A DNA stretch of 64,000 bases from Kluyvera sp046569695 (GTDB taxonomy: Bacteria > Pseudomonadota > Gammaproteobacteria > Enterobacterales > Enterobacteriaceae). The translations under genes and the position numbers were made by a program. The stretch spans positions 1-64,000 of the forward strand of contig NZ_JBKHUI010000016.1 in NCBI RefSeq assembly GCF_046569695.1. Direction: 5' to 3'. Of this stretch, positions 8,578 through 18,826 are shown piece after piece (the stretch's first letter is position 1; every line of letters starts with the position of its first letter). Below the pieces are notes generated by a model. That model made no database searches. It was not told the DNA's origin and saw only the letters and a program-made list of their open reading frames with translations.

Positions 8578-8835
8578 TTATTGATATATATGCATGATAT
8601 ATTTTATATCATTACTTATAAAGCAGTCGAATACAATCCAGACATTTAAAATGTCTTTGATTTGTTTGTCAGGATAATATATATGACTGCTTATGTCACC
8701 ATTAGGGTATTCAACCTGTGCTTCATAGAAGCTAATTAGAATCCCTTTTTCTGTTATTATCCTCTTTTTTTCAATACTGTTTATTCTTCCCGGCTGAGAA
8801 AAAAAACCTTCATATATATTTGTCATATTATTCAT
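8578..8835 (-). CDS. Small hypothetical protein
   Basis: 85 residues from ATG 8835, which has AGGAG 5 bases upstream. The sequence contains 'KKRIITEKGILISFYEAQVEYPNGD', cut here to its key features: a predicted beta-rich fold with a YPNGD turn. No signal peptide, membrane segment or known family. It lies downstream of kwaB on the same strand, but a long hairpin (8911-8949) separates them, so it is probably a separate transcript or a read-through gene. Confidence 0.45.
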   Translation of the reverse strand: MNNMTNIYEGFFSQPGRINSIEKKRIITEKGILISFYEAQVEYPNGDISSHIYYPDKQIKDILNVWIVFDCFISNDIKYIMHIYQ

Positions 8836-8910
8836 AATCACTCCTTATTAAAATTAATAATTAAATATTATATAAATTCAGACTTGTCAATAGAGCAATA
8901 CTGTTTAAAT

Positions 8911-8949
8911 AAGCAAGAGCTAACTCAGCGAAGCTGAGTAGTCTTGCTT
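8911..8949 (-). terminator. Nested hairpin downstream of kwaB
   Basis: AAGCAAGA (8911-8918) pairs with TCTTGCTT (8942-8949), and inside it ACTCAGC (8923-8929) pairs with GCTGAGT (8933-8939) around a GAA loop. Read on the minus strand it follows the kwaB stop by about 35 bases and is followed by an AT-rich tract, compatible with a terminator, though there is no clean U-run. Confidence 0.5.
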
Positions 8950-8984
8950 TACTTGCTCTTCGATTAGTAAAGGAAAGCAAAATA

Positions 8985-9878
8985 TCAAATTCTTATTGGT
9001 CGCTTCGAATTCGTCAACATTAACTCATTTGTTATTATTGAATTGAAGTAGCCCTGATCAAGGAAATATAATAGTTGCTTCACTTCTCTTTTAGAGTTTG
9101 GCATAGTGATTTTATTATCACCATTCACATTAGTTATACCTAATTGATATCCAATCTTCTGGGCACACTCAATTAGATTTTCAATAGGCTGATCGTTGAG
9201 TATTCCAGAACTTATTATCAAAGATACTTTCTTTTTAATTGCAGAATCTGCAAACATCATAAAATCTTCAGCATTTTCCACATGAAATATATCATTACCG
9301 ATAAAGTTATCTAAATCCTCTCTAGTAGCTTCATTAAAATACTCTTCCATGTTAAAAAATCGCCGGAGCATAAAGAAACTCTTGAACAATAATTTATCAC
9401 CCACAAGAATAGCAGTTAATCGATCACTAAGCGAAAAACCAGGACGAGTGGACACTGAGAATCTATTTCCAGGCTGAGTTACTACTTGGAAAAAGGATTT
9501 TTCATTATTAATTATTTGTCGTCTATCGAAACATTGAAGCCAAACTTGAGTAGGATTACCATTCGAAGCTGGCTCACCCGTAAATAACGCTTTGAAATAA
9601 TGAACTGACACATCATCGGGGTCCCAAACTGGAACAGCATCAGGCCGTTCGATTGCATTAATAATGCCTATTTCGTCATCAAATGGATTGATGGAAAATA
9701 TCTCACCATCCTGAACATTATAAGATGCACAAAACTCTATTTCTTCGATATCTTCATTTATAAACTCACTCCTCTGAGTTCTAAATAGATTTTCTACTAC
9801 CGTTTGTGCGGGAGCATCTATGTCAATCTTAATTATTCTAGTCGGTATTTCGCTGTCTGTAATCGCAAAAAGTTCCAT
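8985..9878 (-). CDS. kwaB: Kiwa anti-phage protein KwaB (DUF4868)
   Basis: 297 residues matching the DUF4868/KwaB pattern. There is a variable N-terminal half. A conserved core 'LSDRLTAILVGDKLLFKSF' leads to an acidic helical segment around 'EEYFNEATREDLDNFI'. Near the end are 'KREVKQLLYFLDQGYFNS' and the terminal 'TNSKRPI'. KwaB is the cytosolic DNA-binding partner of the membrane protein KwaA in the Kiwa system, which blocks phage replication and late transcription after sensing infection at the membrane. The gene starts 9 bases after kwaA. Assignment rests on motif recognition plus the adjacent membrane gene. Confidence 0.82.
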   Translation of the reverse strand: MELFAITDSEIPTRIIKIDIDAPAQTVVENLFRTQRSEFINEDIEEIEFCASYNVQDGEIFSINPFDDEIGIINAIERPDAVPVWDPDDVSVHYFKALFTGEPASNGNPTQVWLQCFDRRQIINNEKSFFQVVTQPGNRFSVSTRPGFSLSDRLTAILVGDKLLFKSFFMLRRFFNMEEYFNEATREDLDNFIGNDIFHVENAEDFMMFADSAIKKKVSLIISSGILNDQPIENLIECAQKIGYQLGITNVNGDNKITMPNSKREVKQLLYFLDQGYFNSIITNELMLTNSKRPIRI

Positions 9879-9887
9879 ATAATATCC

Positions 9888-10460
9888 TTATACAATCATA
9901 TAGGTATGTTCAGTAAGCTTCTTTACCCTCAAACCGTTGATCTTCGCATTGGTAAGAGGTTTTGTTGACAAAAGAACAAAACTCACCCCAGTGTCATCTT
10001 CGGCTTCATAAAACTTGAATCCAAATATGATAGACAAAATTGGATTGAAACTATACGAAGACGAGTGCTTTATGTAGAAGAAAAGACTTAAATAAAAAAA
10101 CAGGGCTAATCGCCAATCCATAAAAGTGGTCGGCCCAGATATAAGTGGAAATAAGTAAGTCAAGAAATAGTTGGTTATTTCCTTATCTGCCGGAGATGCC
10201 GATTCTAAGTTTTTCAATGTGACCGGATTATATTTTTGTGCTTGCTTGATTATAAAGACACAAAAAACCACACTTACGACAGCCAAAAGAATTGAGGAAA
10301 CAAGAATCTTATAATTATCATTAATATAAGCTAAGAATGCCAATGTCAGGCAAACTGGGGCAACCGAACTAGCAGTCAAAGCATAGCGAGCAAATCCATT
10401 AAGCATACACCACCCACCATAACTGTATAAAAAACCAGTATACATGAAGTCCGTGGTCAT
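9888..10460 (-). CDS. kwaA: Kiwa anti-phage membrane protein KwaA
   Basis: 190 residues with hydrophobic segments at about 27-46, 52-71 and 112-130. They are followed by a soluble C-terminal part containing 'NPILSIIFGFKFYEAEDDTG' and 'FVLLSTKPL', which resembles KwaA proteins. KwaA forms the membrane-embedded sensor of the Kiwa system. It is directly upstream of kwaB on the same strand (9-base gap). Starts at codons 1, 6 or 19 are possible; no strong Shine-Dalgarno sequence settles the choice. The promoter must lie in 10461-10607, shared with the divergent mobC gene. Confidence 0.75.
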   Translation of the reverse strand: MTTDFMYTGFLYSYGGWCMLNGFARYALTASSVAPVCLTLAFLAYINDNYKILVSSILLAVVSVVFCVFIIKQAQKYNPVTLKNLESASPADKEITNYFLTYLFPLISGPTTFMDWRLALFFYLSLFFYIKHSSSYSFNPILSIIFGFKFYEAEDDTGVSFVLLSTKPLTNAKINGLRVKKLTEHTYMIV

Positions 10461-10989
10461 AGCGATCAGCTTTAGTGCTAAATTTCATCGAACTCAATAC
10501 ATATTATAAAGTTCAGATTGACAAACACAATTCATTTGGTAGATGTATTTTATCATCATAATCAATAAGTTAATCAGATTCACCATTTTTTTGCATAAGG
10601 AAATGCTATGGAAAAATCTAAACATGACGATCAGCATCGTGATCGATTTAGGAAAGATAAAAATCTAAGGTTGTTACGCCATTATTGTATCAGTGTGCGT
10701 TTGAATCAGGCAGAGCTAGAGCTTTTAAACAACAGAAGGGGCAAGCATAAAAAAGGGGAGTGGTTAAGATTAACCTTTTTAAATCACACTCCAACCGACA
10801 TCCCGTTAGTAAATGTTGAAGCTTGGAAAATGTTGTCAGACATATCGCAAAAGCTAAATCGAATTGCGATCCATATCGATGGTAAGAGCAAAGACAGCAA
10901 GCTTACGAATACAGAATTGTTTGCAGTCAGAAGACAAATTGTACAGCTTCGCCAGCACCTGCTAAATGCTGACATATGGAGCAAACCCG

Positions 10990-12207
<1,218 letters not shown>

Positions 12208-12430
12208 ACAGCTAGTTGCAAACACCTTTCGTAACCTAACTCAATTCCCCAGTAATAAATTTGTGTTTAGTCAAGAAAATATTGATCGTTATTACAGATC
12301 AATAATCTAGTTATGATAGACCATACCTATCAAGTAACAATCATTGATCGGTACAAGCAATTTTACTAAAGCGAGTCGGTCATCGAGAATCCCTACAAAC
12401 ACGCAGTAAATCTTCCACCCTGGGGTTGCT

Positions 12431-12703
12431 ATGAAAAACGAAACAATAAAGTGCCCGTTCTGCTTTACACAAAGTCCTCACGGTGTGCGGATTTGTAAAG
12501 GCTGCCATGCAAAGATCGCTTACGGTGAAAGCCCGCTCAGTGTGGCATTCCTGTTTCAATTCGTTGCATTTGGTCTCGCGTGGTTAGCATTTTCGTGGAC
12601 TGGCAGCACTCTTGTATCAGTCATTACGTTTTTCGTAAGCATCATTATTCTTATCTATAAAATTAAAAAAACGTATGCAGACAGAGTTGTTTTTATACGG
12701 TGA
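12431..12703 (+). CDS. Small zinc-ribbon membrane protein
   Basis: 90 residues. The N-terminal zinc ribbon has CPFC (9-12) and CKGC (23-26). Two hydrophobic segments follow (about 40-58 and 62-80), then a short basic tail. The cytoplasmic zinc ribbon plus membrane anchor is common in small accessory proteins of unknown role. It is first of three small envelope-protein genes behind the relaxase, although 223 bases separate it from the relaxase stop. No specific family was recognised. Confidence 0.65.
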   Translation: MKNETIKCPFCFTQSPHGVRICKGCHAKIAYGESPLSVAFLFQFVAFGLAWLAFSWTGSTLVSVITFFVSIIILIYKIKKTYADRVVFIR

Positions 12704-12744
12704 AATTAATTTCACACAACCGCAAACCTAAAATGAGAAAGTAA

Positions 12745-13131
12745 ATGAACCGATTTATAAAGTCATCTTTTTTTATTATTGTCTTCCTGCTTTCTGGCTG
12801 TTCAACATCAGGGAACCAGAACCTTAAAAACGAAACACCTCAAAGCCTCCAATCAAAGATCATTAAAAACAAAACAACTAAGACGGAATTACTCACTAAA
12901 TTAGGTGAGCCTGATACAAGAACCACACTCGATGACGGAAATGAGCAGTGGAGATACTTTATGTATAACAATCAGTTCAATGCAACAACTTTCATTCCAG
13001 TTGTAGGGCTGTTTACTGGCGGTTCGCAGACTCAGTCTAAAACTCTTGAAATAGATTTTAAAGGCGAAGTTGTCAACAAATGGACGTTCTCCACTGACAA
13101 TAACAACACCAAAACGGGCGTTCTTAATTAA
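12745..13131 (+). CDS. Lipoprotein with SmpA/OmlA (BamE-like) fold
   Basis: 128 residues. The signal peptide ends in the lipobox LLSGC (C19), so this is a predicted outer- or inner-membrane lipoprotein. The mature part contains 'TKTELLTKLGEPDTRTTLDDG' and 'EQWRYFMY', the strand-helix pattern of SmpA/OmlA/BamE-like domains. It lies 41 bases after the zinc-ribbon gene and 17 before another lipoprotein gene, all ending at a terminator at 13487. Surface lipoproteins on mobilisable elements sometimes mediate exclusion; here that is only a possibility. Confidence 0.7.
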   Translation: MNRFIKSSFFIIVFLLSGCSTSGNQNLKNETPQSLQSKIIKNKTTKTELLTKLGEPDTRTTLDDGNEQWRYFMYNNQFNATTFIPVVGLFTGGSQTQSKTLEIDFKGEVVNKWTFSTDNNNTKTGVLN

Positions 13132-13148
13132 TTATTTCTGGAAATAAA

Positions 13149-13463
13149 ATGAAAATATACTCAATACTTACAGTTATCCTTACTACATGTCTTCTAACTG
13201 CATGTAACAGTGAACCATCGCAAGACGATATATACAATGCTTTCAAAAATGTTGTAGATAGATCAAATGCAAGTATGAAAGCTCTGAACTCAAGTATTCC
13301 CGAAAAAGATCTTTTAAGAATAGATTATGTTAAGAAACTAAGTTGCACAGAAGAAGCAAACAATGTTTACAACTGCATTGTCGATGCTTCTATCAGCCAC
13401 ATGAAACAAACAAAGCCTGTTAAGCTTGTGAAAGCTGATGGTGTCTGGAAAGAAGTTCAGTAG
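13149..13463 (+). CDS. Small lipoprotein
   Basis: 104 residues with a type II signal peptide and lipobox LLTAC (C19). The mature part is short and charged, with two cysteines (in 'LSCTEEANNVYNCIVDAS') that could form a disulfide. No family was recognised. It is the last gene of the 12431-13463 group and is followed by a clear terminator. Confidence 0.65.
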   Translation: MKIYSILTVILTTCLLTACNSEPSQDDIYNAFKNVVDRSNASMKALNSSIPEKDLLRIDYVKKLSCTEEANNVYNCIVDASISHMKQTKPVKLVKADGVWKEVQ

Positions 13464-13486
13464 TAGCTATATAAAGAAGTCTTTTT

Positions 13487-13507
13487 GCCCCTGTTTAGGG
13501 GCTTTTT
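13487..13507 (+). terminator. Rho-independent terminator
   Basis: GCCCC (13487-13491), loop TGTTTA, GGGGC (13498-13502), followed by TTTTT. It ends the small lipoprotein transcript. Confidence 0.85.
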
Positions 13508-13512
13508 ATTAC

Positions 13513-13941
13513 CTATAATCTGAAGGTTCTTATGCGAACTGCTTCATGGGTTAGCTCGTTCTCGATAACCTTAACTTCATATTGTGCCCTGACAATAGCA
13601 TAGATTTCCTCTGCTTTTTCTTGATTGTTATCTATGTAATTAACAAGCGAGTTTAGTTCCCTAATAACGCCTTCTTTGTTATTTAATCGTTGTAAAAGAT
13701 TGCTTGTCAGACTTTTGTAAACTGAGCTAAACATAGCCATTATGTTATCAATATTACGATTGGATTTGGAATAAATCCTTTTAGGGTAGAAATATTTTAA
13801 ATGATAGCCCACAAAAATTAAGTAAAGCTGGTATGAGAAACTTTTATCATGTGGCTGATATCGTTTTGATATATATTTATCAATTATAATGATAAGTTGC
13901 TCTTCCAGAGTAAACTCTGGATTGATGATTTTTTTGTCCAT
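13513..13941 (-). CDS. Hypothetical protein
   Basis: 142 residues from ATG 13941, preferred over ATG 13950 because AAGG directly abuts the latter. The protein is helical and basic ('IIIIDKYISKRYQPHDKSF'), soluble, with no recognised domain. It lies 96 bases downstream of the coiled-coil gene of the recombinase cluster on the same strand, so it may be the last cargo gene of that cluster or mark its end. Confidence 0.5.
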   Translation of the reverse strand: MDKKIINPEFTLEEQLIIIIDKYISKRYQPHDKSFSYQLYLIFVGYHLKYFYPKRIYSKSNRNIDNIMAMFSSVYKSLTSNLLQRLNNKEGVIRELNSLVNYIDNNQEKAEEIYAIVRAQYEVKVIENELTHEAVRIRTFRL

Positions 13942-14037
13942 AAAATGCATCCTTGCATAATTGAAATAGTCTTCCTGACCATATGTTTATATTTATCGCA
14001 TTTATTTAACTTGTCAATAGGTGCAAACTATCAATTG

Positions 14038-14424
14038 CTATTTTTTATTAAATGGTCTATTCAATTGTTCCATAGTGAGGCCATGTCTATAAGCATTATA
14101 CTGCCAATAGCTAAACTGCTCTTTGTATCTATTGTTCTGTTTTTTCAACATTTCATTTTCAGCTTTAAGATTTATTATTTGTTGTGCCGCAATAGTTAAG
14201 TTAGCTGGTTTCTTAAGACCAGATTTTTTCAAATTGGATAAGTTTTTCTTTGTTCTATATGCTTCAACAACTTCATCATGAGCACTTAAAGATTGCCTTG
14301 TGATAGTTCTGTTTAGATTCTTATAAACTGATTCACATAAATCACTCCATGTGATTTTACCGTCCCAAGTCAGTATAATATTTGTAATTGTTTTTATTTC
14401 ACTCCTGTTTAAATGTTTTGCCAT
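14038..14424 (-). CDS. Small coiled-coil protein, TnpC/GmtX-like
   Basis: 128 residues from ATG 14424, which has AGGAG 6 bases upstream. The N-terminus has an HTH-like region (10-50, 'WDGKITWSDLCESVYKNL', 'ITRQSLSAHDEVVEAYR'). A coiled coil follows (about 85-115, 'IAAQQIINLKAENEMLKKQ'). Tn554 transposons encode a similar-sized TnpC behind their two tyrosine recombinases, and the gamma-mobile-trio has an analogous third protein. It probably assists DNA binding or orients recombination. It overlaps or abuts the 624-residue recombinase gene. Confidence 0.65.
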   Translation of the reverse strand: MAKHLNRSEIKTITNIILTWDGKITWSDLCESVYKNLNRTITRQSLSAHDEVVEAYRTKKNLSNLKKSGLKKPANLTIAAQQIINLKAENEMLKKQNNRYKEQFSYWQYNAYRHGLTMEQLNRPFNKK

Positions 14425-14438
14425 ATGTATCTCCTGTT

Positions 14439-16313
14439 TCAATTATTCAATAGTTTATTAATTCTTTCCAAATTTTTCTCATGGTGTTGCAGCCATTTGT
14501 CTGCACCATAATCACCATTTTCACAAGCGGTCTGCGTTATACTCTTCAGTTTTGTTACTTTTTCTCGGATAGATTCAAGCTTCATTCTATCAATTGATTC
14601 CATGTCCAGTGCCTCATTGTCGCATTCCAAAAAATGATTAATTTTATTACAAGGTTGAACCAAATAGTTATGCACACAGTAACCAAATTCTGTTAAGTGA
14701 ATTGCCCCTTGATAAAGGTTATCGAAGTCAACTGGCGATTCAATTGAGGGAATTGACTCTCTCTTACAATAATTACTCTTGATCAATTTAATAGCTTTGA
14801 TTTTATCTAACATATCTTCTTCCGACACATGGTTATAAACTTTGTTCTGATTAGCATTAATACGACCAGACCATTTAGCTATATCAAGTTCAGACATTTC
14901 ACCATAGTGAGCTATTGTATTTAATAGATGCCGTGGTTGGTGTGAGCGAATAAGTAGTGGTTTACCCTCATCATCATAATACCCATATCGTGCAAATATA
15001 TTTTTATACCCCACCTCAAAGCTTCTTTTACTTTGTATATCGCTAAAGAAGAAACTTTTAGTCGGTTTGTAAAATATGAAAATTGAAGCCATTCGTGATA
15101 AAGAAAATTGATCAGCATTGAGCAAGCATAAAGCATTACTAAATCTTATAGATTTCTCTTTATCGTACCATGGAAAGTCTCTGCTAAAACCTGAGCTAAT
15201 CATTTCCCATAGGTCACTCAATGAATAGTTATAATCATTGGAGTTTAAGAAACTTTTCCCACCATCCAAACTCGTTCTTTTAATTTTTAGAACGCATGAT
15301 TTACGATCATGTAGAGGGTAGCCAAGTGCATGACAAACCTGTACAACAGTCAACTTTAATTTTTCATCAACTTTTGGGCAAAGTTCATGTCGGTAAAATT
15401 TATCAGGGTAATTTTCGCACCATTGAGCTAATTCCCTTGCATTTTGTGATAAGGAAAGCAGTCTCCTAATCGCTTTCTTCGCAACTGGTATCATAACCTG
15501 TGGAATCCACTTGATATTAGGGCCATACCCCTTAACAGAATAGAATCTCAGACCATATCTTTCGACACCCTTATCATCTTTTTGTGTAATCTCACAATCA
15601 GCAGGTAAGGCTAAAATCTCAGAGATTCTGCTCGGACAACAAAGTAGAAGTGCAAATACTGAACTGGTGAACTTATCCCTTGGGCTCAGTAACTCATCAT
15701 TTTTAGAAAAAATATCAGCAATAGCGAGTAATGCCTCTTCATCTGGTAACTTATCGCGTCGGTGATAATCCTCGATCTCAGGAAGGTAATTATTTTTGAC
15801 TTTCTGTTTCACATGGTTTTTCCATGAGATATATCCTGACTTAACAAGATTATGTTCACATAGAAACTTTGATATTTTTTCAAGCTGTATTCCACATTTA
15901 GCCAAAACGTTACCTTCAAAATATTTACTTCCGATCTGCATTGCCTCATCGAAAACAACGGCTGTAACATTATAAATGAGACCACTGTTCAGAACTTGCA
16001 AAAGAGCCTGTTCGAGACATCTCAAGGCCATCATTGTAGCCCCATAATTTTTCAAGGGTTTCAATGAGTGTTGATATCTAATATATGCTTTCGCAAAATT
16101 GATATAATCTTCGTGCATTGCATCATTGGAATCAAAGACTTTATTTCCAACCCCTATTTTTCTAAATGTGACATATCCTTTCCAGGCATACTGGTTCCAA
16201 TCCTGAGTTTGGGTTAGTCCGATCAGTTGATAACGACAAAACTTTATAAATTCATTATAGTTGCTTTCTGCCGTAAGTTGTTTTTTAGATTTAAATAAAA
16301 TAATATTATTCAT
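14439..16313 (-). CDS. TnpB-like tyrosine recombinase (624 aa)
   Basis: 624 residues, close to the ~630 of Tn554 TnpB. The catalytic domain lies at about 185-500 with R229 (CCPSRISEI), H458-x-x-R461 (SHQPRHLLN), W481 in place of the second His (AKWSGR) and Tyr493 (KVYNH). The C-terminal Cys/His segment 'FGYCVHNYLVQPCNK' (about 547-561) resembles a metal-binding tail of this subfamily. Its start overlaps the stop of the 436-residue recombinase by ATGA, so the cluster is translationally coupled. Confidence 0.8.
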   Translation of the reverse strand: MNNIILFKSKKQLTAESNYNEFIKFCRYQLIGLTQTQDWNQYAWKGYVTFRKIGVGNKVFDSNDAMHEDYINFAKAYIRYQHSLKPLKNYGATMMALRCLEQALLQVLNSGLIYNVTAVVFDEAMQIGSKYFEGNVLAKCGIQLEKISKFLCEHNLVKSGYISWKNHVKQKVKNNYLPEIEDYHRRDKLPDEEALLAIADIFSKNDELLSPRDKFTSSVFALLLCCPSRISEILALPADCEITQKDDKGVERYGLRFYSVKGYGPNIKWIPQVMIPVAKKAIRRLLSLSQNARELAQWCENYPDKFYRHELCPKVDEKLKLTVVQVCHALGYPLHDRKSCVLKIKRTSLDGGKSFLNSNDYNYSLSDLWEMISSGFSRDFPWYDKEKSIRFSNALCLLNADQFSLSRMASIFIFYKPTKSFFFSDIQSKRSFEVGYKNIFARYGYYDDEGKPLLIRSHQPRHLLNTIAHYGEMSELDIAKWSGRINANQNKVYNHVSEEDMLDKIKAIKLIKSNYCKRESIPSIESPVDFDNLYQGAIHLTEFGYCVHNYLVQPCNKINHFLECDNEALDMESIDRMKLESIREKVTKLKSITQTACENGDYGADKWLQHHEKNLERINKLLNN

Positions 16314-17620
16314 TTAACATTTACCTCATCAATATCAACCGGCATAAAGAAAGCACATTTATCACAAGGGAAATTTTTATTTAAGTTCCGACTTATGCAT
16401 TTTTTTGAAGAGCAAAATTTAATATGATAATTCTCTTTCGAAGTGATTCCATTCATAAAAATATCAGCGACAAATGACAACTGTTCTGAAACTGCGGAAT
16501 CAATTCTTTCAACACTGTCAGCATGATTTTTAATATAAATCCCCGCACTTGAAGTAGAGGAATGATCCAATAATTCAGCTATAGTATTAACATTATGCCC
16601 ATCCTTAGCCAGCAAAGTTGCTATTGTATAACGAAGCCTACGAGGAGTAACATTTAGTATCGAACCGGTACGGTTGGATATTACCCCCCCATTATTAACA
16701 ATACTTTTCAATGCTACATTAGCAATTGTAGGCTTCGCATATAATTTATTATATTCCAGAAGAATTGAACCTGTTATGGATAAATCTGAGAGTTTTTCCT
16801 CATTTAAAAAAATAGGAACTTCTCGTTTAGAATAATCATCAAGAGTTTTTCCAAGAGCTTGCTCAACAAGTTTCACTGATTGATTAGCTTGCAATTGAAC
16901 AATTGATGCAACCTCTGATATTATTGCAAGTTCTCGATATCGTCGTTCTTTACCCCGTTGTTTAACTCGTGGCACTGTAATTACATATTCTACTTTTCCA
17001 TTATCTAAGTTCTTTTGAAGAAGGTTTTTATATTTCAACATAACTAACTGCTGAGGTCTTCTACCTGTAAGGCTGATCAATAGTGATATTGCATAATGTG
17101 GCAGTGACAGTTCACCTTTTCTATATGAATGATTCATAGCCTTAATCAAAGAAGTATGTTCTTCTTTAGTTAATGGTCCCTCTGTTGGATCATCTTGAAG
17201 CACAGACTGACCAGATTTTTTTATTTTTAGGTCCAAATGCTTTAACAGTTCTACCGCACTTTCATCTATTCCAGGATATCCTAACTCAAACCATTTAATC
17301 AAAAATGGTCGTAAAACACGAAATGATGCTGGGGCTTTTGATAATTGCTTATTTTGATATTCAATTAGAACCTTATCATCAATATAAGTAGGAGAAAGTT
17401 TACTGATAAGATTCTCCATATTTCTAACAATATTTTTCACATACAAGTAGCTGTTGCTATTAAAATAATATTGTACTGTATATACAAATCCACAAACCAA
17501 TTTTTCATTCATAACACATATCAATTCTCTAATTTTGATTCCATTGTTTTCAATCGAACTGACGATTTTATGTTCATGCAAAGACATTTTATCAGAGTTA
17601 TATTTGATTAAATTATTCAT
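16310..17620 (-). CDS. Tyrosine recombinase (436 aa), middle member of the cluster
   Basis: 436 residues from ATG 17620, preferred because GGGAGG lies 6-8 bases upstream; the frame stays open to 17680. Catalytic region: R187/R188 (LTGRRPQQL), 'TPRRLRYTIATLL' where the usual HxxR histidine is Arg (R327-x-x-R330), H353 (LDHSS) and Tyr362 (GIYIK). The C-terminus carries four cysteines ('FCSSKKC', 'CDKCAFF') suggesting a zinc site. It overlaps the 400-residue recombinase gene upstream and the 624-residue gene downstream. Confidence 0.8.
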   Translation of the reverse strand: MNNLIKYNSDKMSLHEHKIVSSIENNGIKIRELICVMNEKLVCGFVYTVQYYFNSNSYLYVKNIVRNMENLISKLSPTYIDDKVLIEYQNKQLSKAPASFRVLRPFLIKWFELGYPGIDESAVELLKHLDLKIKKSGQSVLQDDPTEGPLTKEEHTSLIKAMNHSYRKGELSLPHYAISLLISLTGRRPQQLVMLKYKNLLQKNLDNGKVEYVITVPRVKQRGKERRYRELAIISEVASIVQLQANQSVKLVEQALGKTLDDYSKREVPIFLNEEKLSDLSITGSILLEYNKLYAKPTIANVALKSIVNNGGVISNRTGSILNVTPRRLRYTIATLLAKDGHNVNTIAELLDHSSTSSAGIYIKNHADSVERIDSAVSEQLSFVADIFMNGITSKENYHIKFCSSKKCISRNLNKNFPCDKCAFFMPVDIDEVNVK

Positions 17621-18815
17621 CAAATCCTCCCTTGAATAATTGCTCTTGTTGTTCAAGTGCAGTTTTTTTCGATAGCTCAAAAATATGCCTGCGATTATAA
17701 ATTATTGAAGTATCTGAACCGGGTCGCCATCCCATGAGATAAGAACGAATTTGCTGTTCTTTTTCATCGGATATTTCCTGATTCTTATCTATTGCTTTCG
17801 AAAACTCATAATTCCATGTATGCCTGAGTTTATGACCTGTTAATCCACTTAGATGTGACGAGGATTGACGAACAATACTAACTATCTTATGGTATGAGGA
17901 AAATGACAGAGGTTGCCCTTGAGTCTTCCCTTCCTTATAGGTAATAAACAAAAAATCATGCTTATTAGAGTTTTTAATTTTCCTGCGGTCATTCAAAATA
18001 TAATCTGAAATTTCATATATAAGTTTTGTATCAGCAATTAATTTTCTTTCGCAAGTCTTCACTAATGGCTGATAAACTCGTGAATCTGTTTTATCATTTG
18101 CTCTCCTTCTTATTGCGATTGTTGATTCTGCAAAATCGATATCGCCAATACGCAGATTCAAAAGTTCACCTGCCCTCAAACCAAAGCAATGTAATAGAAG
18201 AAATATTAGATTGTTTCTTTTTTGCACTTTTTCCTTAAACGGGTTCAAGTTACCCCCTGGCGAAAGTATGCTAAACAAAGAATCCAGTTGTACTTTGTTT
18301 AAGCTCTTTTCGATTTCCATATTATATTTATCATTATTTCTTGGTCTCTTTCTTTTTATGTTGTTAATGAAAGCCATTACCTCCTTGATAGTATTTTCCT
18401 GGCCTGCATGTGAGAGAAGTATTTTGCACAACCATTCAAGATAGTTAGCTACTGTTGTAATGCGAAAATACTTAGTTGGTTTTTTGACATTTAAAATCCT
18501 AAAATTACCATCCCCTCCATCTCGGAAATTTAATGAAGTAAATTCAATCAAATCCTCAATTTCATGAGGAGCGAGAAACAGCTTCTTCTGGATTCTCTCA
18601 TCAATATTGATATTTTTTCTCATAAAGAATCGATATAACAATGAAATGCTACCTGCAATAACCTTCATTGTTGATATAGACTCTGACCGATTCCTGACTT
18701 GTGTTGTTATATACAAGTTTGGATAATACAATGGTTCTCCAGTATCTTTATTTACGACATGACAATATCTCTCACCATTTTCAAACATAAAAGAATCCAC
18801 ACAAATACTGCACAT
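17613..18815 (-). CDS. Tyrosine recombinase (400 aa), first gene of the cluster
   Basis: 400 residues. The start is well set by AGGAGG 5 bases before ATG 18815. The N-terminus is 'MCSICVDSF', a possible metal knuckle. The catalytic domain has R214 (CFGLRAGELL), H328-x-x-R331 (TGHKLRHTW), W363 (MGWRPGS) and Tyr373 (SIIYNRRH). It leads a run of three overlapping recombinases plus a small coiled-coil protein, a layout related to Tn554 tnpABC, RIT elements and the gamma-mobile-trio (where this would be GmtY-like). The exact family assignment needs a profile search. Confidence 0.8.
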   Translation of the reverse strand: MCSICVDSFMFENGERYCHVVNKDTGEPLYYPNLYITTQVRNRSESISTMKVIAGSISLLYRFFMRKNINIDERIQKKLFLAPHEIEDLIEFTSLNFRDGGDGNFRILNVKKPTKYFRITTVANYLEWLCKILLSHAGQENTIKEVMAFINNIKRKRPRNNDKYNMEIEKSLNKVQLDSLFSILSPGGNLNPFKEKVQKRNNLIFLLLHCFGLRAGELLNLRIGDIDFAESTIAIRRRANDKTDSRVYQPLVKTCERKLIADTKLIYEISDYILNDRRKIKNSNKHDFLFITYKEGKTQGQPLSFSSYHKIVSIVRQSSSHLSGLTGHKLRHTWNYEFSKAIDKNQEISDEKEQQIRSYLMGWRPGSDTSIIYNRRHIFELSKKTALEQQEQLFKGGFDE

Positions 18816-18826
18816 ACTTTCCTCCT

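Noticed and set aside
8911..8949. CRISPR-like palindromic repeat
   Set aside because: Single occurrence, no spacer-repeat periodicity; no CRISPR array or cas gene was seen anywhere in the window.
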